This document shows, piece by piece, positions 59,369 to 64,000 of a DNA stretch of 64,000 nt; within the stretch, counting starts at the first letter, position 1, and every line of letters starts with the position of its first letter. The notes under the pieces were generated by a model, which saw nothing but the letters and a program-made list of their open reading frames with translations, was not told the DNA's origin and searched no databases. The DNA comes from Pisolithus tinctorius (lineage: Eukaryota; Basidiomycota; Agaricomycetes; Boletales; Pisolithaceae), in the NCBI GenBank assembly GCA_024663395.1, contig JANFAH010000074.1, positions 124,001-188,000 of the forward strand, in the 5' to 3' direction. Position numbers and translations under genes: made by a program.

Positions 59369-60817
59369 ATGAGGCTCTATGGTCTTATTGCTCGCTTCTG
59401 TGTTGTCGCGCTGTTGCCATGGCCCTGTCAAGCGCGATATTCGCAACCCTTCCAGCGTAGCCTCAAACAGTTATCCGATGAACAGCTAGACGTTCTTGTG
59501 GGCATCGTTGATCCAGTGAAGAACATTGACCCACGGAATCCCCAATCTCATTTGTCGAAGATACTCATTCCGCGACCTGGTGCGTGTGATACTGTTCTCC
59601 CTCTCGCATGCTTACTAAATATGTTTAGCGGGTAGTGATAACAGCACTCTCGTCCGCAATTATATAGTACAGGTTCTAATGTCGTTGGATTGGTATGTCG
59701 AGGAAGACAGTTTTACGGATTTAACACCATACGGTGAACGCACCTTCACTAATATCGTTGCTACAAAAGACCCAAATGCACCTCGAAGAGTAATTTTGTC
59801 TGCTCACTACGATAGCAAGTATTTCCTCGGCTATCCCAGTAACCAGGTCTGTGGCGTGCAACGTCGCCTTCACGAGACTTGGCGGCTAAACTTCTGCAAC
59901 TCAGTTCGTGGGAGCAACAGATTCTGCGGCGCCCTGCGCCATGATGCTGGACGTTGCTGAGGCCCTGAACCCCTTCTTGGATCGTCGGCGGCAAGAAATT
60001 GAAACAGAAGATGAAGAAGACATCGAAGACATCACCCTTCAACTGGTATTCTTCGACGGCGAGGAAGCTTTCAAGGTGTGGACCGGGACGGATTCCATAT
60101 ATGGTGCCAGGTAATACAGTTTGTCCGTTCGGAAATGCAGGACTCTGATACTACGACAGGCATTTATCTCAAAAGTGGTCAAACGCTTATATTGCACCAT
60201 ACACCAAGCGGCGATTGCTCAGTCATGCCAGTGTGACGGAGTTGACAACGATTGAACACCTTATCCTCCTTGATCTTCTTGGTGCTCCTAATCCATCTGT
60301 ACGGTCTTACTTTATTGACACCGCGTGGTTATTCGACGCGATGGTTTCTGTTGAAGAGCGTTTACACCAGGCGGGGCTGCTCACGGAATCAGAAGGAACT
60401 GCGAATTTTCGCAGCTTTTTCTTACCTCGAAGAGGTGCCGAATTCAACTACGGCTACATCGAGGATGACCATGTACCTTTCCTGCGGAAAGGAGTGAGTG
60501 TTCTCCACGTAATACCTTACCCATTCCCCACTGTTTGGCACACGTTGCAGGTGAGTGGTGCGCCTCGATGAGTCCCACACGTAGAGGATAACGGACCCCT
60601 ATAGGATGATGCATCTGCTCTTGATGTTCCCACCATGCGTCGGTGGAATCTTATTCTTAGGATATTTATGTGCGAGTACTTGGACCTGGGGCCTGTAATC
60701 GCCCCAAATTCAAATCACGACCGCATACATCGTTCAACGAGTGAACTTGTTAGTGCTCCCTCCACTCCTCTGGCTTGGCTAATGTGTATTCCTAGTAGCA
60801 CGTCTCAGATGCCCTGA
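59369..60817 (+). CDS. Glutaminyl-peptide cyclotransferase (glutaminyl cyclase), secreted
   Basis: Zinc enzyme of the M28 fold that turns N-terminal Gln or Glu into pyroglutamate. Five exons (59369-59579, 59629-59846, 59905-60110, 60160-60550, 60605-60817) give 412 residues. A signal peptide is likely (MRLYGLIARFCVVALLPWPC). Zinc-binding and active-site blocks: RRVILSAHYDSKYF, FVGATDSAAPCAMMLDVAEAL, LQLVFFDGEEAF, HLILLDLLGAPNP and DDHVPFLRKGVSVLHVIPYP. The exon junction at 59846/59905 restores the Asp-containing zinc motif. It belongs to the animal-type QPCT family, not the plant/bacterial beta-propeller type. The last 45 residues have no counterpart I recognise. Confidence 0.9.
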
Positions 60818-61128
60818 CGTTCAGTTGGGTCACTGAGAGCGGGGCATCACAGTCGTAGCAGTACTAAACAAGATTTTGGGAATACAGCACGGCTTCATGG
60901 TCCATCTCCATCGTGCTCAGGCGCCGATAAGCGCTTTGTAATGCTTAATATAGATGGATGCGTCGGTAATGAGCTATGGTGGACCGCAAGATGTAAGCAA
61001 GCTCATAAGCCATTTAACGGACGAACCCGTTGTTGTTCTCTCTGTTCATTCGACCTCCGTTGCGCGATCTTTAAAAGGCGCTTGCGTACCTTTCTCATCC
61101 GTGTGGATTGACTTCTCACTATGCTAGG
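60818..61128. other. Intergenic after glutaminyl cyclase
   Basis: 311 bases between the glutaminyl cyclase stop and the lowest clear minus-strand frame of the next gene. Nothing recognised. Confidence 0.35.
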
Positions 61129-62424
61129 TTAACACGTAGCCAAACATGCTGTGAAGGAGTTGTCACCATCATCTTCCAGAGTCTCCATTACCAGCCTGCG
61201 TTGAGTAACGAGTTTGTCAAGGTTGACCGGATTTGCTGAAAACAAGCTCTTGAACGGTGCCTGCACATGGCAATCATCAACATCTATTGTGCGCAGCCCG
61301 ATAAAAATGCCGTTCATACGTCGTTCTCCTCCATCCGTGTCACCGTAACTTGATGTGCGCCTTGTTTCTGACGGTGAAACTCTTCCAAGTGGGTCAGAGT
61401 ACGTTGAATTTCATCTCTGATACACTAAATTTTTAGTTGGCATATATGTTGAAGGAACTTACGCATATAACCTTGCCTCTTGTACCATTTGTTCTGAGAT
61501 ATCATGGGCATCCGTAAAGACGGCACGAAGCCTGGAATCAAGCAGACACTCGGCCTTCTTGCCTGAGTTGTACTTCATTTCAGAGAGCCGTAGTAAGGAC
61601 TTTCGCGAACCGACAATTCAGCGTACCTGTCGCATCTGGTCCCACTTAGTGATGGAACCTAAGATAGGCTGTGAAGCTCACCCGGGTTGGTTGTTCGCAC
61701 AGTACTTGACATCGAGAAACAAGAGTGAACCCTTTGTCCGCCCCGAAGAGATGAACGTATGCCCGATGACGATCCGCAATATATGCTCCTTACCGAATAA
61801 GTTACTGAACTCGAAAATAATGAAATCGCGAAACCTGTTGGAGTAAAACAGCCCCTGTTCGTACTTGATTTAGCCAGTCTACTTCACTACTATTGGTGAT
61901 AATCGTTTACTTTCCCTTGAAATCAGCTGACCGGCTAGCGAGGTGTCTTTTTTGCACCTCGCGAACTCTCGCGTAGTCGCTTCGTTGTACATACTTCGCA
62001 AACAACGAATTGACACAAACTACACGGCCACAGCTGAGACCTATGCTAATGCAAATTTCAACTTCGATTCACCTCGGTTCGCTCTGCAGCAGCACTAGGC
62101 TTATCATCACGCCGAAGTTCGGCAAGCGTTGTTCGTTGTCGGTGACAAAGAGGTCAGCGTACCTGTGTAGGGCTTGATCTGCGATGCATGGCGTATTCGT
62201 TGTTCAAACGTTTACCCTCCTAATGTCAAACTCCATACATCGATAACAGCAGAGCGGAAGGTGTGTGTGCACTTAAAAAGTATTTCATTCAGTGTAGCTT
62301 TGGCGCTGTCTTGTTTATTATTGCCTGTTCCGATCAGTGGCTCTACGACGGCACACAAAACAAGGCTTATGTGCATCAACAGTTCTACCTGTTGATTTCG
62401 TGACCCCCGAGCTACCTCTACCAT
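61129..62424 (-). CDS. Unidentified minus-strand gene(s), structure unresolved
   Basis: Several exon-like pieces lie in a row between GT and AG sites on the minus strand: a piece ending about 62073 (NFGVMISLVLLQSEPR), 61911-62019 (FAKYVQRSDYARVREVQKRH), 61682-61834 (RDFIIFEFSNLFGKEHILRI and SLLFLDVKYCANNQPG), a piece near 61,470-61,600 (KKAECLLDSRLRAVFTDAHD) and 61129-61317 (MNGIFIGLRTIDVDDCHVQA). They may form one gene of 300-400 residues or two. No known domain was recognised. The space, strand and splice-like sites make coding likely, but phases could not be matched all the way through, so start, stop and exon order are open. Confidence 0.3.
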
Positions 62425-62454
62425 CCCCCGAACGAACCGAGGACACCTGTGAAA

Positions 62455-64000
62455 TTACTTGTATGGTATGCCTATAGAACGGTAAACATCCTTTAAATCT
62501 TGACCAATGGAAGCGTACCATTTTGTAACTGACCCATTTTTGTCAGCAAGGCAACCTATACCAAGACCACGATCCACTTACCCGTTGGAATTCGTCATAG
62601 AAGGTACTTCGGATGTTCTCATGAGCATTACGGATGACGCCCATCATCCATTCAGCAGCTTGGCGGTCATTCAGCCCAAGAGCAAATCGATCCTTCAGTC
62701 GTCTGATGGTAGCCTCCCCCTTGAATGATGGCAACCCTGTCCCAAGCATGAGCTGGACCGTGCTGACCAGCTGATCTGCATGTGGGCGGATTGCAAGGAA
62801 CCCTTTGACGGTGAGGTGTTGAAAAAGGTCATATCCTTGTGAGTATCGACCACCCATCAGGGTAACCATCTCAGCGTTAAGCTTGAAGGAACTCGGCTCA
62901 AATTTGACACCCTTATCAAGCCCGTCAGAGAAAAGTCTACCAGGATACAGGGCAATCCACTCACTCCGGGACGTGGACATGCGATGAAGACATTTAGCAC
63001 AGCGGAAAATCCACAAGAACTAACGACTTATCTATATCAAAGAGGAACCCAAAATCTGACGGGAGTTGGGTGAGTTGGCGTTTGCATAGAATGTAGAAAC
63101 CAACCAATATGGACAATGTGCCCCTCTGCGTCGATCATGATGTTGCCATTGTGTCGGTCCTTGACTTGTAAGATATAACATGCCACCGAATATGCAGCCA
63201 TAGACTGGATGAAATTGAGGCGAGCTCTCTGGAAAGCGACAGTCTCCTCTCCGCCGTATTTAGATACAAAGAAGTCCAGAAGGTCGTTGACTTTAGCACG
63301 ACCCATTTCGTCTCGCGACGTTGCATTGGGTACGACATCTATGACACCGCACTACAACGTTGTTAGTTCCAACTCGCATATACAAGTTCTGATGCACTTA
63401 CCCCTGGTGCAGTAGCTGTGACCCTATACGGATAGAAGTACAATGGCAAGCCAATGCTGGTGAAGATATTCTTGAACATGGCGATCACTTGCAGTGCGAG
63501 TACATCCTGACGACAATCATCCCCGACTTTGAAGATAGCTTGCTGCCAGACTTCATAGTCTTCATGCTTTTCCACTTTGTTGTCGTCGAGCAACGCCTCT
63601 GGATCCGAATCTACCACGGTACGTGACTTCCTCACCTTGAACGACGCCATGAAGGGGGCCTTTAATCGGGGTCAGTCTCGTGATACAGCCTTTCGGATAA
63701 GGTACGGACTTTAGCGTGACTTTGTAGCGGCCGGCCAGAGTGCTTATCAATATCTACAACTACCCCGTCTGGATTACTTGGGAGGTAAACTCCAACCTCG
63801 ACGCATATCTTGGCCATTTCTTCGTCAATTTTTGCCTATACGAGCGTGAGGGAAGCTAGATTGAGATTATGTGCAACTGACTTTCTTCTCTGGTTTTGTC
63901 TTTTTGATAAAAGGCTTGAGCTTCCCGGATATTGAAGTGACCTCGTGAAAGAAACTGAATTCCTTGTCATAGAATGACCTTGCTTCTCCTGTCAGTGATT
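62455..64000 (-). CDS. STT4: Phosphatidylinositol 4-kinase Stt4 (PI4KIII-alpha), C-terminal part
   Basis: Makes PI4P at the plasma membrane. Only the 3' exons are inside the window; the gene continues past 64000. Exons seen: 63882-64000 (open), 63710-63835, 63402-63659, 63105-63351, 63028-63055, 62582-62936, 62519-62528, 62455-62471. The lipid kinase domain is clear: [34 protein letters not shown], the catalytic loop [22 protein letters not shown] (the DFG-type motif, across two introns) and the terminal RLQNGIPYK, reached through a 10-base exon. The intron 62937-63027 has weak ends; the insert KLFSDGLD it leaves after the DFG region is not typical and the boundary may be wrong. Confidence 0.9.

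Noticed and set aside
61682..61834. The exon-like piece as part of STT4
   Set aside because: The STT4 C-terminus RLQNGIPYK and its stop at 62455-62457 are complete; these pieces lie downstream of that stop.

Overview
The window is nuclear DNA of an intron-rich basidiomycete fungus, most likely an Agaricomycete. Reasons: genes are packed on both strands and split by many introns of about 41-80 bases with GT...AG ends; the gene set is fungal (Clp1-like mating protein, white collar 2, PAC1, SRP40, fungal-type lumazine synthase, VCX1-type exchanger); and a Ty3/Gypsy element of a fungal type is present. Exons were joined by hand by following reading frame, splice sites and conserved motifs, so boundaries are predictions. 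Gene names rest on motif recognition, not on a database search.

Layout. 1-16.5 kb: 3' end of a C2H2 zinc-finger gene (+), isovaleryl-CoA dehydrogenase (-), inositol-pentakisphosphate 2-kinase (-), an AGC-like protein kinase (+), a Clp1-like gene (-), a 4 kb stretch with no recognisable gene, white collar 2 (-) and a 13-exon short-chain dehydrogenase (-). 17-28.8 kb: a ~2,000-residue kinesin, the dynein regulator PAC1/LIS1 and a YTH-domain RNA-binding protein, all on the minus strand. 29-35.6 kb: a multi-pass membrane protein (-), tRNA(Ile)-lysidine synthase (+), a SIRT5-like sirtuin (+), SRP40/Nopp140 (-) and lumazine synthase (+).

35,643-45,339 is a full-length but broken Ty3/Gypsy retrotransposon with two 285-bp LTRs (4 differences) and a perfect 5-bp target duplication (AAGCA). 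It sits 13 bases past the lumazine synthase stop codon (8 bases before the duplicated target). All six in-frame stop codons are TGA and two of the four LTR differences fit CpG-to-TpG change. After the chromodomain-like segment there is an additional long reading frame.

45.4-64 kb: Gtr1/RagA GTPase (+), VCX1-type Ca2+/H+ exchanger (-), a histidine phosphatase (-), Doa1/PLAA (-), a Hop1 HORMA-PHD meiotic protein (-), the TRAPP subunit Trs23 (-), a secreted glutaminyl cyclase (+), an unidentified minus-strand gene, and the 3' part of the phosphatidylinositol 4-kinase Stt4 (-) running off the right edge.

There is no obvious gene cluster. Functional pairs by proximity are kinesin with PAC1 (microtubule motors) and Clp1-like with white collar 2 (both linked to sexual development in mushrooms), but chance is a fair explanation. 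The most unusual features are at the level of gene structure: three GC-AG introns, a sirtuin whose splice donor reads GA instead of GT, and 9-10-base micro-exons in three genes. I did not find a convincing new multi-gene system.
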